Positions 23,047 to 30,767 of a stretch of 40,600 bases of DNA are shown in pieces (the stretch's first letter is position 1; each line of letters begins with the position of its first letter). Source of the DNA: Mesorhizobium sp. B4-1-3 (lineage in GTDB: Bacteria > Pseudomonadota > Alphaproteobacteria > Rhizobiales > Rhizobiaceae); NCBI RefSeq assembly GCF_006439355.1, contig NZ_VFTG01000036.1, positions 1 through 40,600 of the forward strand, read 5' to 3'. The notes under the pieces were generated by a model. It was not told where the DNA came from. It searched no databases and was given only the letters and a program-made list of their open reading frames with translations. The position numbers and the translations under genes are program-made.

Positions 23047-23071
23047 ATGATCAAATAAGATCGACAGTCAA
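23043..23071 (-). promoter_or_regulatory. Candidate promoter of the sugar catabolic operon
   Basis: On the minus strand TTGACT (23066-23071) and ATTCTA (23043-23048) are spaced by 17 bp, about 90 bp upstream of the binding-protein start. The -35 is one base from consensus; the -10 is approximate. The palindrome at 23031-23046 covers its right end, which would let a repressor block it. Confidence 0.4.
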
Positions 23072-23088
23072 GGAGTTTTAAGACGAAA

Positions 23089-24285
23089 ATGACCAAAAGC
23101 CTGCTCAGATCGCTACTGGACGGTCAACCTCCGGGCACGCCTGAAAGTCTGATAGTGCGCTGTCTCAGCCAGCGCGGCGCCATTTCCGCCGCGCAGATCG
23201 CCCGGCTCACCGGATTGGCCCGCTCGACCGTCTCCACGGCTTTGACTGGCCTGAAGAAGTCGGGGATCGTGGCGGAACTGGTGGCGGTTGACGAAGCGGC
23301 CAAAAGCGTCGGCCGGCCGCCGGCGACGCTGACGCTCAATCCTGAAGCCGGCACCTGCGTTGGCGTTCATCTTAGTCTCGACGAGATTCGGGTCGCTGTA
23401 GCCGACGTCTCGCATTCATTCATTTCTGAAAAAATTATCCCCCTCGGCCTGGATTATCCTCCGGACCGGGCGGCAAAGCTCACCAAGGCGGCGATCGCAC
23501 AATGCTACGAGGAGAACAGCCTGTCTGCGTCCGGCCTCCTGGGTGTCGGGGTTTCTGTGTCGGGACCAGTCAGCCCCGAAGGCTTCGTCCAGCGGGCCAG
23601 CATCGTTCCCACTTGGGCTGGCGTCAACATCCGACATGTCTTTGGGCCGGTGCTGGAGCAGCCGATCTTCGCAGCAAATGAAAGCAACTGCGCCGCCATT
23701 GCCGAGATGATGTGGGGCGCCGCCGTCGGTTACGAGGACTTTGTCCTGTTCAAGATCGACCTCGGGGTCGGCGGCGCGATCGTCCAGCACGGACGCGTCG
23801 TAACCGGAATTGCCGGCGGTGCGGGCGAATTCGGTCACATGAGCATCGATCCATCCGGCGACCTTTGCCGCTGCGGCAATCGAGGCTGCCTGGAACTCTA
23901 CGCCAGCTTCAACCAGCCGTTGGAGCAGATCGCGCGCGTGACGGGCCGGCGCGTGACGATGGACGACGTGATCCGCATGGCCGAACAGGGCGATGTCGGA
24001 GCATTGCGCATGATCGAGGATACGGCAGAAATGGCAGGCCGCGGCCTGGGCATGATCGGATCCGTTCTGAACCCGCCCCTCATCATCATCGGAGGACGCA
24101 TGGCGCTCGCCGGCGACATCCTGCTTACGCCACTCATTGCAGCCTATGAACGGCACACCCTAATCAAGGCGCGGGATGTCGCCCCCGACAGGCGCACGCG
24201 AATAATCATCGGCAAGCACACCGAGAACGACTCGTTGCTCGGAGCCGTCGGCCTCGTCCTGAGCCATTACGGGCGACTTCAATAG
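23089..24285 (+). CDS. ROK family transcriptional regulator
   Basis: Protein of 398 residues with an N-terminal winged helix-turn-helix (ISAAQIARLTGLARSTVSTA, residues about 32-51) and a ROK sugar-kinase-like domain. The GRPPATLTLNP hinge, GVSVSGPVSPEG, and the zinc motif GEFGHMSIDPSGDLCRCGNRGCLE are all present. It is NagC/Mlc/XylR-like and expected to repress the divergent transport-catabolic operon until the sugar or its product binds. The domain may be a non-catalytic sugar sensor. The AAGGAG ribosome-binding site is about 13 bp from the ATG, rather far. It converges on bdhA with a 21-bp gap. Confidence 0.92.
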   Translation: MTKSLLRSLLDGQPPGTPESLIVRCLSQRGAISAAQIARLTGLARSTVSTALTGLKKSGIVAELVAVDEAAKSVGRPPATLTLNPEAGTCVGVHLSLDEIRVAVADVSHSFISEKIIPLGLDYPPDRAAKLTKAAIAQCYEENSLSASGLLGVGVSVSGPVSPEGFVQRASIVPTWAGVNIRHVFGPVLEQPIFAANESNCAAIAEMMWGAAVGYEDFVLFKIDLGVGGAIVQHGRVVTGIAGGAGEFGHMSIDPSGDLCRCGNRGCLELYASFNQPLEQIARVTGRRVTMDDVIRMAEQGDVGALRMIEDTAEMAGRGLGMIGSVLNPPLIIIGGRMALAGDILLTPLIAAYERHTLIKARDVAPDRRTRIIIGKHTENDSLLGAVGLVLSHYGRLQ

Positions 24286-24306
24286 CCATGGGGACCAGAG
24301 GCGCCC

Positions 24307-25095
24307 CTACTGCGCCGTCCAGCCGCCATCCATCGGCAGGGTCGTGCCGGTCATCTGCTTGGCGGCATCCGAGCACAGGAAGAGCGTCAGCGCGGCAAGC
24401 TCCTCGACGGTGACGAACTCCTTGGTCGGCTGCGCCGCGAGCAGCACGTCGTGCTTGACCTGTTCCTCGGTCATGCCACGCGCCTTCATCGTGTCGGGAA
24501 TCTGCTTTTCGACCAGAGGCGTCCAGACATAGCCGGGCGCGATCGCGTTCACGGTGATGCCGTCCTGCGCGACTTCCAGCGCCACCGTCTTGGTCAGGCC
24601 GGCAATGCCGTGCTTGGCCGAGACATAGGCCGATTTGAACGGCGAGGCGACCAGCGCATGGGCGGAAGCCGTGTTGATGATGCGGCCCCATTTGCGGCTC
24701 TTCATGCCAGGCACCGCCGCCTTGATGGCGTAGAATGCGGCGAGAAGGTTGATGCGGATAATGGCTTCCCATTTGTCGTCGGGAAATTCCTCGATCGGCG
24801 CGACATGCTGAATGCCGGCATTGTTGACCAGGATGTCGAGGCTGCCGAACGCCTGCTCGGCCTCGTGGACCATGGCGGTGACGGCGGCGCCGTCCATCAT
24901 GTTGGCGCCCGAATAGCGGCATTTGACGCCGAAATCCTTTTCGATGCCGGCCCGCTCCTGCTCGATCGCCGCGGCGTCGCCCAGGCCGTTGATGGTGACG
25001 TTGGCGCCCTCGGCGGCGAAGGCGCGGGCGATTGCAAGGCCGATGCCGCTGGTCGAGCCGGTGACGAGCGCATTCTTCGAAGACAGGGAACCCAT
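24307..25095 (-). CDS. bdhA: 3-hydroxybutyrate dehydrogenase
   Basis: SDR of 262 residues that interconverts (R)-3-hydroxybutyrate and acetoacetate with NAD, the exit step of polyhydroxybutyrate and ketone-body use. Motifs: TGSTSGIG, NNAG, SAHALVASPFKSAYVSAKHG (Ser, Tyr, Lys of the active site), and IAPGYVWTPLVEKQI, which carries the family's substrate-binding segment. The end TTLPMDGGWTAQ is typical. The ATG at 25095 matches the family N-terminus (MGSLSSKNALVTG); an upstream open frame is Cys-rich and spurious. Divergent from adc, whose enzyme consumes its product. Confidence 0.93.
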   Translation of the reverse strand: MGSLSSKNALVTGSTSGIGLAIARAFAAEGANVTINGLGDAAAIEQERAGIEKDFGVKCRYSGANMMDGAAVTAMVHEAEQAFGSLDILVNNAGIQHVAPIEEFPDDKWEAIIRINLLAAFYAIKAAVPGMKSRKWGRIINTASAHALVASPFKSAYVSAKHGIAGLTKTVALEVAQDGITVNAIAPGYVWTPLVEKQIPDTMKARGMTEEQVKHDVLLAAQPTKEFVTVEELAALTLFLCSDAAKQMTGTTLPMDGGWTAQ

Positions 25096-25347
25096 GGGAG
25101 ATCTCGCGACAGGAAGAGGACAGGAGGAAAGAGTATGAAGGCAGACAACCCGGAAGGCACACGATTTGTGCGCCGCAGCATCACAATGCCACACCCATAT
25201 GTCGGCGCTGTTACAGCTTCGCGACGGCATTGCCGGCTTTGCAGCAGCGCCGCCTTGGCATTGACACGGCACTGTCATGCTGCCGTGCAACATGTTTGCC
25301 AGCGCATTCGCGCGGGGTCATTTCAAACCTGTTTTGGGGCACCAGCC

Positions 25348-26136
25348 ATGGAAATCGCCGACGTCGTGAAGCGCGCCTACGCCATGCCGCTCACCAACCC
25401 GTCCTTCCCGCCCGGCCCTTATCGTTTCTTCGACCGCGAATACATCATCATCACCTACCGCACGACGCGCGAGGCGCTGGAGGCGATCGTGCCGGCGCCG
25501 CTCGAGATCGACGAGCCTTTGGTCAAGTATGAGTTCATCCGCATGCCGGACTCGACCGGCTTCGGCGATTACACCGAGACCGGCCAGGTCATTCCGGTGC
25601 GCTACAAGGGCCAGCACGGCGGCTATGTGCATTCGATGTATCTCGACGACGACGCGCCGATCGCCGGCGGCCGCGAGCTCTGGGGTTTCCCGAAGAAGCT
25701 CGCCAGCCCCAAGATCGTGCATGAGGGCGAGGTGGTGGTCGGCACTCTCCATTATGGCAGCGTTCTGTGCGCCACCGGCACCATGGGCTACAAGCATCGC
25801 GAGGCCGATCACGACCAGGTGCTGGCCTCGCTCGCCGCGCCCAATTTCCTGATCAAGATCATCCCGCATGTCGACGGCAGCCCGCGCATCTGCGAGCTGG
25901 TCCGTTACTATCTCACCGACGTCACGCTGAAGGAGGCCTGGACGGCGCCGGCCGCGCTCGACCTGCGCCCGCATGTCATGGCCGATGTCGCCAAGCTGCC
26001 TGTGCTCGACATCGTCTCGGCCGTTCACTTCACCGCCGACCTGACGCTCGGCCTCGGCGAGGTCGTGCATGATTATCTCGCCGACCACGCCCGATCGGCT
26101 GCCGGCGCGAAGGAGCTGGAGAAAGCCGGTGCTTGA
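25348..26136 (+). CDS. adc: Acetoacetate decarboxylase
   Basis: Enzyme of 262 residues that converts acetoacetate to acetone and CO2. The active-site motif GGRELWGFPKKLASP contains the Schiff-base lysine (Lys116, next to Lys117 which lowers its pKa). The N-terminus MEIADVVKRAYAMPLT fits the family. An in-frame ATG at 25135, 71 codons upstream, has a much stronger ribosome-binding site (AGGAGG) but adds a Cys/His-rich stretch with no resemblance to the family, so I keep 25348. Divergent from bdhA, and overlapped by the patatin gene by 8 bp. Confidence 0.92.
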   Translation: MEIADVVKRAYAMPLTNPSFPPGPYRFFDREYIIITYRTTREALEAIVPAPLEIDEPLVKYEFIRMPDSTGFGDYTETGQVIPVRYKGQHGGYVHSMYLDDDAPIAGGRELWGFPKKLASPKIVHEGEVVVGTLHYGSVLCATGTMGYKHREADHDQVLASLAAPNFLIKIIPHVDGSPRICELVRYYLTDVTLKEAWTAPAALDLRPHVMADVAKLPVLDIVSAVHFTADLTLGLGEVVHDYLADHARSAAGAKELEKAGA

Positions 26137-27289
26137 GCGTAACCGCAGCAAGGCGACTGCCGCTACCATCGCGGAAATCACCGCGCAGTACGACCGCATC
26201 GCCCTGGTCTTCCAGGGCGGCGGCGCGCTCGGCGCCTATCAAGCGGGAGTCTATCAGGCGCTTGCCGACGCCGGCTGCGAGCCGACCTGGCTGTCGGGCG
26301 TCTCGATCGGCGCCATCAACGCTTCGATCATCGCCGGCAACGAGCCGAGCCGCCGTCTGCAACGGCTGGAGCAATTCTGGCAGACCATCTCGGGCCGCAA
26401 GATCTGGGCCTATACGCCCGAAGGCGACATCTATCGCGATATCCGCAACCAGACCTCGTCCTTCATGACCATGACCATGGGCCAGCCCGGCTTCTTCAAG
26501 CCGCGCAGCCCCAACCCCTGGTTCCAGCTCTCGGGCGCGGAAGGCGCCACCAGCTTCTACGACACCGCCGAGCTCAAGGACACGCTGGAAAGCCTGATCG
26601 ACTTCGACGTGCTGAACGACGGCAAGAAGCGGTTGAGCGTTGGCGCGGTCAATGTCCGGACCGGCAATTTCGTCTATTTCGACACCGACAAGGTGCGCAT
26701 CGGGCCGGAGCACATCATGGCGAGCGGCGCGCTGCCGCCGGCCTTTCCCTCGATCCGCATCGAGGGCGAGTATTACTGGGACGGCGGGATCGTTTCCAAC
26801 ACGCCGCTGCAATATCTGCTCGACCAGGAAGAGGACCGCTCCTCGCTGGTGTTCCAGGTCGATCTGTTCAGCGCCCGTGGCGTGCTGCCGCGCGGCATGG
26901 CCGACGTCCTGTCGCGCCATAAGGACATCATGTATTCCAGCCGCACGCGCCAGAACACCGACAACTTCCAGCGCATCCATGCACTCAAGATGAAGCTGCT
27001 CGACGCGCTTAAGCGCGTGCCGCCGGAGCAGCTCAAGGATGGCGAGAAGGAATTGATGGCCGACTATTCCGACGCCGGCGTGGTCAACATCGTGCACCTG
27101 ATCTATCAGCACAAAGGCTATGAAGGCCACGCCAAGGACTACGAGTTCTCCGGCACCTCGATGCGCGAGCACTGGGAGATGGGCTTGGAAGACACCGAAC
27201 GCACGCTGCGTCACAAGAAGTGGCTGATGCTGCCCGAGAACGCCGATGGCGTCACCATCCACGACCTGCACCGCGAAGACCCGACCTGA
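26129..27289 (+). CDS. Patatin-like phospholipase with C-terminal DUF3734-type domain
   Basis: Serine acyl hydrolase of 386 residues from the GTG at 26129, which has GGAG at good spacing and overlaps the adc stop by 8 bp. The patatin core shows the oxyanion loop (FQGGGALGAYQAGV), the nucleophile elbow GVSIGA (Ser59), and the catalytic Asp218 in YYWDGGIVSNTP. The C-terminal ~130 residues (HLIYQHKGYEGHAKDYEFS) look like the domain usual in bacterial patatins found next to bdhA and adc. In such clusters a role in lipid turnover or in freeing hydroxybutyrate is plausible; substrate unproven. No signal peptide. Confidence 0.88.
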   Translation: MLERNRSKATAATIAEITAQYDRIALVFQGGGALGAYQAGVYQALADAGCEPTWLSGVSIGAINASIIAGNEPSRRLQRLEQFWQTISGRKIWAYTPEGDIYRDIRNQTSSFMTMTMGQPGFFKPRSPNPWFQLSGAEGATSFYDTAELKDTLESLIDFDVLNDGKKRLSVGAVNVRTGNFVYFDTDKVRIGPEHIMASGALPPAFPSIRIEGEYYWDGGIVSNTPLQYLLDQEEDRSSLVFQVDLFSARGVLPRGMADVLSRHKDIMYSSRTRQNTDNFQRIHALKMKLLDALKRVPPEQLKDGEKELMADYSDAGVVNIVHLIYQHKGYEGHAKDYEFSGTSMREHWEMGLEDTERTLRHKKWLMLPENADGVTIHDLHREDPT

Positions 27290-27459
27290 TATTGGGGAGC
27301 AATCCCGGGAAAAAGCCACAGCGGTCGCTCGCTTGAAGCCCATATAACTGTGAAGCTCTGCTTCATAGGCCATCAACATTGTCGCGGATAGCCGCTCGCG
27401 GCGAGCGGACTTACATCTGAGCGCCAGCAAAATGCGCTGGGCTCAATGGAGTGCCGCCG

Positions 27460-28302
27460 GTGACCGCCGAAGCTGTTTCCCCTGCCGTCCCATTGCGTGA
27501 TGCCTGGCGAGGCCTGCTGTGGTTCGTGCCGCTCACAACGCTGTGGCTACTTTTGATCTATCGTTGGCCGGCGATCCCGGACAGCGGCGTTCCGACCACA
27601 TTCCACCAGCTCGCGGCCCACGGGCTAATCGCTCTGGGACTGTGGCTCGGCCTCGAACATACGAGCCTGACACCGGGCCAACGCCGCGCGACTTGGTTGG
27701 CGATCATGATCACGGATACGCTGTGGTTCGCCGTCGCTTGGAGCGCCGCGATCAATGGCAGCTTCCACCCGGACGCCACATCTTTACCGACGTTGCCGTT
27801 GGCCATATTCCTGCCGGTGATCATTGGTGCGCCGCTGTTGCTGCTCTCCAGGCGGATCGGGCAGGTGCTCGATGCGACGCCGGCGAGCTGGCTCGTCGCG
27901 CTTCAGCTCTACCGGGTATTCGGCAGTTGGGCGCTCGCGGCGTGGCTGCACGGCGCGCTGCCCGCCGTGTTCGCAGTGCCCGCGGGCATCGGCGACGTGC
28001 TGACAGGGTTGTTCGCGTTGCCGGCGGCCATCGCGGTGGCGACCAGCACCGCCGGAGGCCGGAGGTCAGCAACCCTCTGGAACATTCTCGGCCTTGCCGA
28101 TTTCGCTGTCGCGAGCACCATGGGTATAATCACCTCGCCCGGCCCGTGGCAATTGATCGTTCCGGATGTGCTGAGCGTCGGCGCTGGGAATTATCCGGGT
28201 GTGCTGACCCCTGCTTTCGTGGTGCCAAGCTCAATACTGCTGCACGTTTTATCGCTGCGCCAGCTACGCCGCCTTAGCAGGGCGGACGTTGAGCGGCGGT
28301 AG
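27460..28302 (+). CDS. Multispanning membrane protein of unknown function
   Basis: Hydrophobic protein of 280 residues with about 7 membrane helices. The GTG at 27460 is preceded by GGAG at 8-bp spacing, better than the GTG at 27451. Visible landmarks are an LYRVFGSWALAAWLHG helix and a VPAGIGDVLTGLFALPAA segment, which I associate with a family of uncharacterised rhizobial membrane proteins. No domain of known function is recognised. It is alone: about 170 bp after the patatin gene with no overlap, and convergent with the PiT gene across a hairpin. Real gene, function not assignable. Confidence 0.75.
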   Translation: MTAEAVSPAVPLRDAWRGLLWFVPLTTLWLLLIYRWPAIPDSGVPTTFHQLAAHGLIALGLWLGLEHTSLTPGQRRATWLAIMITDTLWFAVAWSAAINGSFHPDATSLPTLPLAIFLPVIIGAPLLLLSRRIGQVLDATPASWLVALQLYRVFGSWALAAWLHGALPAVFAVPAGIGDVLTGLFALPAAIAVATSTAGGRRSATLWNILGLADFAVASTMGIITSPGPWQLIVPDVLSVGAGNYPGVLTPAFVVPSSILLHVLSLRQLRRLSRADVERR

Positions 28303-28304
28303 AA

Positions 28305-28333
28305 GGAACGGCGCCGCCAGCGGCGCCGTTTCC
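28305..28333. terminator. Bidirectional hairpin between convergent genes
   Basis: AACGGCGCCGC (28307-28317) pairs perfectly with GCGGCGCCGTT (28320-28330) around a 2-nt loop, 5 bp after the stop of the membrane-protein gene and 17 bp before the PiT gene end. The flanks GGAA and TTTCC are also nearly complementary. Position and stability suit termination of both genes, though T runs are short. Confidence 0.6.
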
Positions 28334-28349
28334 CTGAGGGCCTTCCGGC

Positions 28350-29960
28350 TCAGAAAACCTGGCGCAGGATCACGAACAGCACGAAGGCCAGCGCGATCGA
28401 GCAGGGCAGCGTGAGTACCCAGGCCAGCAGAAGGTTGCGCACGGTCGACCACTGCAGGCCGGAGCCATTGGCCGCCATAGTGCCGGCAACGCCGGACGAC
28501 AGCACGTGCGTCGTCGACACCGGCAAGCCGAAACGGTCGGCCATGCCGATCGTCACCATCGCGACCAGCTCGGCGGCGGCGCCCTGGCCATAGGTCAGGT
28601 GGCTCTTGCCGATCTTCTCGCCGACGGTGACGACGATGCGCTTCCAGCCGACCATGGTGCCGAGGCCGAGCGCCAGCGCCACGGCGATCTTCACCCACAG
28701 CGGGATGAACTTCGTCGCGTTGTCGACCGCCTTATGGTAGTCGGTCACCGACTTCAGATCGGCGTCCTGCATCGGCAACAGCTTCTTCTTGTCGATCAGC
28801 TTCAGCGCTTCGCCGATCAGGTAGATGTCGTTACGCGCGTTGCTGACCAGGTCGGTCGGCACGTTGTCGACGGAAGCGTAGGGCTGCAGCCCGGCAGTCG
28901 TGTTGTGGATATAGGTCTGCAGCGCAACGGTCGTCTGATCGTTCCATGTCTTGCTGCGCACGGCCTCCTGCACGGTTGCCTTTGCGGCATTGGCATCGGC
29001 AACGGTGACGCCGGACTTGGCATATTTGCCCAGCGCCGTCTCGACGCTGGCGGAGGCCGACTTGTAGGCTTCAAGATAGTTGATGTCGGGCGTGCGGTTG
29101 AGCGCATAGGCGGTCGGCACGACGCCGATCAGGATCAGCATGATCAGGCCCATGCCCTTCTGACCGTCATTGGAGCCGTGCGCGAAGCTGACGCCGGTGC
29201 AGGTGAAGATCAGCAGCGCGCGAATCCACCATGGCGGCGGCGCGTTGCCCTTCGGCGCCTCGTAGAGCGCCGGATTGCGCACCAGGAGCTTCATGGCATA
29301 GAGCAGGATGGCCGCGGCGAAGAAACCGACGATCGGCGAGACCAGCAAGGTGGTGCCGACATTGGTCGCCTGCCCCCAGTCGACGCCGCTGGTGGCGCTT
29401 CCGGCCGGGGCCATGAACTGGTTGGCGAGGCCAACGCCGATGATCGAGCCGACCATCGTGTGCGAGCTCGAGGCCGGCAGGCCGAGAAACCAGGTGCCGA
29501 GGTTCCACAGGATAGCGGCGACCAGAAGCGCGAACACCATGGCGAAGCCGGACGACGAGCCGACCTGCAGGATGAGCTCGACCGGCAGCAGCGACAGGAT
29601 GCCGAACGCCACCGCGCCGCTCGAGGTCAGCACGCCGAGGAAATTGAAGACGCCCGACCACATGACGGCGAATTCGGCCGGCAGCGAGCGCGTGTAGATG
29701 ACGGTCGCCACCGCGTTGGCGGTGTCGTGGAAGCCGTTGACGAACTCGAAGCCAAGCGCAATCAGGAGCGCGATGCCCAGCAGGATCCACGGCACCGTCT
29801 TGGCGATGGCCAGATCCTGGCTGAGCGCATAGCCGACATAGATGATGCCGACGAGCACCAGCACGCCGAAAGCCGGCAGGAACCATTTGGCCCCGCCCGA
29901 TTGTTCTAGGGGATGATCCGGTCTCGGGATCCCCGCCTCACTGGAAACTACGTCCACCAT
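28350..29960 (-). CDS. pit: Inorganic phosphate transporter, PiT family
   Basis: Inner-membrane transporter of 536 residues. Both PiT signature repeats are present: GFHDTANAVAT near residue 75 and VSFAHGSNDGQKGMG in the second half, plus GLPVSTTHVLSSGV near the end. It takes up metal-phosphate by proton symport. A roughly 110-residue hydrophilic insert (from NRTPDINYLEAYKSA to about DYHKAVDNATK) separates the two membrane halves; it is a mostly helical loop. The start at 29960 has GGAG at good spacing; an ATG at 29987 is less likely. Three 18-bp direct repeats lie 79-132 bp upstream. No Pho box was recognised. Confidence 0.92.
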   Translation of the reverse strand: MVDVVSSEAGIPRPDHPLEQSGGAKWFLPAFGVLVLVGIIYVGYALSQDLAIAKTVPWILLGIALLIALGFEFVNGFHDTANAVATVIYTRSLPAEFAVMWSGVFNFLGVLTSSGAVAFGILSLLPVELILQVGSSSGFAMVFALLVAAILWNLGTWFLGLPASSSHTMVGSIIGVGLANQFMAPAGSATSGVDWGQATNVGTTLLVSPIVGFFAAAILLYAMKLLVRNPALYEAPKGNAPPPWWIRALLIFTCTGVSFAHGSNDGQKGMGLIMLILIGVVPTAYALNRTPDINYLEAYKSASASVETALGKYAKSGVTVADANAAKATVQEAVRSKTWNDQTTVALQTYIHNTTAGLQPYASVDNVPTDLVSNARNDIYLIGEALKLIDKKKLLPMQDADLKSVTDYHKAVDNATKFIPLWVKIAVALALGLGTMVGWKRIVVTVGEKIGKSHLTYGQGAAAELVAMVTIGMADRFGLPVSTTHVLSSGVAGTMAANGSGLQWSTVRNLLLAWVLTLPCSIALAFVLFVILRQVF

Positions 29961-30038
29961 TGTCCCACTCCATTTGCATTGCAGCAAAGAACCGGGAAGG
30001 ACGCTATGTCGCTAGGATGAAGCTGGTGTGACGCCCTT

Positions 30039-30092
30039 AACCGTTTGGTCACCACCAACCGTTTGGTCACTACCAACTGTTTGGTCACTATC
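30039..30092. repeat. Three tandem 18-bp repeats AACYGTTTGGTCACYAYC
   Basis: Three near-identical 18-bp units start at 30039, 30057 and 30075. Units 1 and 2 differ at one base; unit 3 has two further changes. Each unit has an ACC-N4-GGT or near-palindromic core. The 18-bp period is not helical (about 1.7 turns). The array sits 79-132 bp upstream of the PiT start and overlaps the last codons of the tetR gene. It may be an operator array or a short tandem duplication. Confidence 0.6.
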
Positions 30093-30621
30093 CGGCTATC
30101 TTCAGGAGCGAGGACACCAGCAGCTTGCGCTCGTCTTCGGAAAGCACGTCTGAATCGAACAGGTTCATGCTGCGCATCCCCTCGATGGCGAGAAAGCAGA
30201 CCAGCAACGAGCCGAGGTCCTCCGTCTCCCCCTTCAGCCGTTCGAACAGCTGGTGCTTGAAGGCTTTTATCGGCGTCAGAAAATCGGGATCCTCCGCGAT
30301 TGCCGAGAACATCCAGGACGCCGACGGTTTCGGCCGCTCGCAGTCGTCGGCCGACAGCTTGATGTAGGCCGAGAGCACGCTTTCGCGGCTGGCCTCGGCG
30401 GCGCGTGCCTCCAGCGCCTTCCGGAAATCGCTGAGATAGTTTTCGACCAGCCCCTGCATAAGCTTGGCCTTGGTCGGGAAATTGTAGAGCAGCCCGCCTT
30501 TCGACACGCCGGCGCGGCTGGCGACCGCCTCGAGCGACAGGCTTCCCGGACCTGCCTCGCGCGCAACGTCGGCGGCGGCGGCAAGTATCTTTTCGCGTGA
30601 GTTCGCCCTGGGTACTCTCAT
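30088..30621 (-). CDS. TetR family transcriptional regulator
   Basis: Repressor of 177 residues. The N-terminal helix-turn-helix is REKILAAAADVAREAG...LSLEAVASRAGVSKGGLLYNFPTKAKLM, a typical TetR DNA-binding domain (residues 8-55). The C-terminal ligand/dimer domain resembles the TetR_C group with EDPDFLTPIKAFKHQLFERL. It is divergent from the RND efflux genes, the usual place for a local repressor of efflux. The gap has a candidate promoter overlapped by an ACCG-N6-CGGT inverted repeat. Its 3' end runs into the 18-bp repeat array upstream of PiT. Confidence 0.9.
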   Translation of the reverse strand: MRVPRANSREKILAAAADVAREAGPGSLSLEAVASRAGVSKGGLLYNFPTKAKLMQGLVENYLSDFRKALEARAAEASRESVLSAYIKLSADDCERPKPSASWMFSAIAEDPDFLTPIKAFKHQLFERLKGETEDLGSLLVCFLAIEGMRSMNLFDSDVLSEDERKLLVSSLLKIAG

Positions 30622-30652
30622 CGCGCGTCCCCCTACATTAGCCTAGGCGGAA

Positions 30653-30679
30653 TTGACAAGACCGTCCAGCCGGTACAGT
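30653..30679 (+). promoter_or_regulatory. Candidate promoter/operator of the RND efflux operon
   Basis: TTGACA at 30653-30658 and TACAGT at 30674-30679 are 15 bp apart (short). An inverted repeat ACCG (30661-30664) / CGGT (30671-30674) fills the spacer. A TetR dimer bound here would cover the promoter. Pattern-based only. Confidence 0.35.
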
Positions 30680-30767
30680 AAAGCGCGCCATTTGAAATCG
30701 GGACCCGTCGTCGATATGTGTCCCGGCATCGATTGATTTGCCGGTTGCCGGCTGAGGGGACCCATCC

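Noticed and set aside
25261..25289. TTGACA at 25261 as adc promoter -35
   Set aside because: At 16-18 bp spacing there is no acceptable -10 sequence; the match is not enough to report as a promoter.
24451..25347. Upstream extension of the adc frame to 24451
   Set aside because: It is antisense to bdhA and contains none of the decarboxylase N-terminal sequence; adc homologs begin at MEIADV.
30039..30092. Pho box interpretation of the 18-bp repeats upstream of PiT
   Set aside because: Pho boxes have 11-bp spaced CTGTCAT-like units; these repeats have an 18-bp period and a different core.
30039..30092. CRISPR array
   Set aside because: Units are contiguous with no spacers and there are only three; no cas genes in the window.
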